From: a bacterium
GTDB taxonomy: Bacteria > Chloroflexota > Dormibacteria > UBA8260 > Bog-877
Direction: 5' to 3'
Assembly (NCBI GenBank): GCA_021791455.1
Contig: JAJYWM010000037.1
Coordinates: forward strand, 1 to 6,892
Length of the DNA stretch: 6,892 nt
A model generated the notes under the pieces. The model was not told the DNA's origin, ran no database searches, and saw nothing but the letters and a program-made list of their open reading frames with translations. Of this stretch, positions 5,799 through 6,892 are shown one piece after another (the stretch's first letter is position 1; the number at the start of each line of letters is the position of its first letter). A program made the position numbers and the translations under genes.

Positions 5799-6536
5799 GT
5801 GCCGAGCAGTGACGTCTGGGACGAGGCCGATGCCGCAATCTACGATGACATCGAAGCGGTTGAGATGTTCCGTCCAGAGGTGTTGGGACCGGCCGTGGAT
5901 TTCCTTGCCGGCCTGGCTGATTCGGGACCCGCTTTGGAGTTCGGAATTGGAACCGGGCGAGTCGGCATTCCCCTCATGGCCCGTGGGGTGCGGGTTGCCG
6001 GCATCGAACTCTCAGCCCCGATGGTCCAGCGGCTTCGGGCCAAGGTTCCGGAGGGCGACCTGCCGGTCATCATTGGGGACATGGCGACCACCCGCTTTCC
6101 CGGCACGTTCCGACTTGTCTACTTGGTCTGGAACAGCATCTCCAACCTCAGAACTCAAGCCGAGCAGGTGGAGTGCTTTCGCAATGCCTGCCGACATCTC
6201 GGGCCGGGGGGTAGATTCGTGATCGAACTGGGCGTCCCACCACTTCGGCGGCTGCCCCCAGGCCAGGTGGCGGTCCCGTTCGAGGTCTCCTCAGCACACA
6301 CTGGGTTCGACACCTTCGATAGCGTGACCCAGGAGTTCAGTTCGCATCACTATTTCACCAAGGCAGATGGAACGATCAGCTACGGAGTAGGACACTTCCG
6401 TTATATCTGGCCGGCCGAGTGTGACCTGATGGCACAGCTGGCGGGAATGCAACTCGAGAGCCGCTACGAGGACTGGCGCGGGACACCGTTCACTTCCGGG
6501 AGCGAGAGCCACGTCTCAGTTTGGCGCAAGGCCTGA
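5799..6536 (+). CDS. Class I SAM-dependent methyltransferase
   Basis: The 245-residue protein shows the Rossmann-type SAM fold. Motif I, ALEFGIGTGR at 45-54, binds SAM; GIEL at 68-71 supplies the acidic residue for the ribose; IIGDM at 91-95 is the adenine-side acidic motif; YLVWNSISNL at 108-117 is motif IV; and GGRFVIE at 137-143 is the post-motif strand. The N terminus (DEADAAIYDD) resembles small-molecule methyltransferases of the Methyltransf_25 type. I chose the GTG at 5799 because a -10 box lies 7 bases upstream and the family similarity begins here; a longer frame from 5751 would read through that promoter. The C-terminal part (RYIWPAECDLMAQLAGMQL, then YEDWRGTPF) is usual for the group. 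The substrate is unknown, and the neighbours give no pathway clue. Confidence 0.9.
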   Translation: MPSSDVWDEADAAIYDDIEAVEMFRPEVLGPAVDFLAGLADSGPALEFGIGTGRVGIPLMARGVRVAGIELSAPMVQRLRAKVPEGDLPVIIGDMATTRFPGTFRLVYLVWNSISNLRTQAEQVECFRNACRHLGPGGRFVIELGVPPLRRLPPGQVAVPFEVSSAHTGFDTFDSVTQEFSSHHYFTKADGTISYGVGHFRYIWPAECDLMAQLAGMQLESRYEDWRGTPFTSGSESHVSVWRKA

Positions 6537-6547
6537 CGAAGCGGCCT

Positions 6548-6761
6548 TCCGGGACGCGGTGGCGCGTGTCGCGTGGGTGGCCCGGATCTCTGATCGGAGG
6601 ACCCACCAAGGCGGGATTCTCCCAGAAGTCCCCGCCCTGCTTGGTCGATCGGGTCGTCACCGTATGGTCGCCTAACGCGTCTGAGCCCCAGCTCCGCTGT
6701 TAGTCAGGACGACGACCGGGAGTCGCCTGCGCCCTGTGGCACGCACGGCGATCCTGTCCTG
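6548..6761. other. Cluster of four adjacent stem-loops, possible structured RNA
   Basis: The gap between the methyltransferase and the last gene can be laid out as four consecutive hairpins. H1 (6548-6586) pairs TCCGGG/CCCGGA and ACGCG/CGCGT with a 6-base bulge on the 3' side. H2 (6600-6655) has a continuous 16-base 5' arm, GACCC+ACCAA+GGCGGG, facing CCCGCC, TTGGT and GGGTC with bulges only on the 3' side, and an inner TTCT/AGAA around CCC: 20 pairs in all. H3 (6672-6703) pairs CTAAC/GTTAG, GCG/CGC and GAGC/GCTC around CCCA. H4 (6705-6761) pairs CAGGAC/GTCCTG, TCGCC/GGCGA and TGCG/CGCA. No U-rich tail follows, so simple intrinsic terminators are unlikely. It matches no RNA family I know. GC-rich DNA gives chance hairpins, so only H2 is strong alone. 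Confidence 0.4.
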
Positions 6762-6824
6762 CAGCAGCCATTCGAAGCAAAGGTGCTGGAGGCGATTACA
6801 CCTCGTGGATGGCATACTTCGGCC

Positions 6825-6892
6825 ATGGGGTCCTGGGTTGTGGTGGTGCTTCCAGGTGGGGGCTACGGACCCCTGGGCGCGGCCCTCCGGTT
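6825..6892 (+). CDS. Probable alpha/beta hydrolase, first 22 codons only (3' end outside window)
   Basis: From the ATG at 6825 the frame is open to the window edge and begins MGSWVVVVLPGGGYGPLGAA. A hydrophobic beta strand followed by LPGGGYGP near the N terminus is typical of alpha/beta hydrolases, where this turn helps form the oxyanion hole. No Shine-Dalgarno sequence precedes the ATG. CATACT at 6813-6818, followed by TTCGGCC-type sequence to the start, closely resembles the -10/start region of the methyltransferase gene, suggesting another leaderless transcript. The catalytic Ser, Asp and His would lie beyond the window, so the family call rests on the N terminus alone. Confidence 0.45.
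   Translation, partial: MGSWVVVVLPGGGYGPLGAALR

Noticed and set aside
5494..6222. 242-residue plus-strand ORF overlapping the methyltransferase
   Set aside because: Its translation is rich in Ser, Arg and Pro and shadows the methyltransferase in another frame.
6670..6710. Integron attC-like site: GCCTAAC and GTTAG at the ends of a hairpin
   Set aside because: The left end fits RYYYAAC, but the right end (GTTAGTC) breaks the GTTRRRY pattern, the element is far shorter than known attC sites, and no integron integrase is visible.
1..6892. CRISPR array, insertion sequence or phage genes
   Set aside because: No regularly spaced repeats, transposase or integrase motifs, or phage proteins were seen on either strand.

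Overview
The window is high-GC bacterial DNA, most likely from an actinomycete (Actinomycetota), possibly an uncultured or deep-branching one. The evidence is a mycothiol-dependent-enzyme family gene, an actinobacterial-type bS22 mini-ribosomal protein gene, a zinc-type HIT protein of the Rv2613c kind, and a gene that appears to be transcribed without a leader from a TANNNT -10 box. No species assignment is possible from the sequence alone.

Layout. Positions 2-1252 (+) hold the 3' part of an AAA+ ATPase with an N-terminal winged-helix-like segment. A poorly coding stretch (1253-1517) follows. Positions 1518-3034 (-) are a decayed accessory patch. Read in the minus direction it contains an intact YefM-YoeB type II toxin-antitoxin operon (2999 to 2488), a truncated orotate phosphoribosyltransferase (pyrE) remnant (2476 to about 2108), and a second, dead copy of the same toxin-antitoxin operon (2022 to 1518). 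The dead copy has a lost antitoxin start, a one-base antitoxin frameshift and two nonsense codons in the toxin. Both copies keep the overlapping stop/start and a dyad upstream of the antitoxin. Next on the minus strand, tRNA-Ala(CGC) (3258-3186) and the 31-codon bS22 gene (3408-3313) are core translation genes, each with a recognisable promoter.

From 3541 to the end lie mostly single-gene units: a HIT-family nucleotide hydrolase/phosphorylase (+), a small DUF2892 membrane protein (+), a mycothiol-dependent maleylpyruvate isomerase-family protein (-) preceded by a possible 22-codon leader ORF, a long non-coding gap, a leaderless class I methyltransferase (+), a 210-base stretch with four adjacent stem-loops, and the first 22 codons of a probable alpha/beta hydrolase (+).

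The genes do not form one pathway. The parts most worth a second look are the tandem intact/dead toxin-antitoxin copies flanking a pyrE remnant, the stem-loop cluster at 6548-6761, and the near-identical -10/start regions at 5786 and 6813. I found no CRISPR array, integrase, transposase or phage structural gene.
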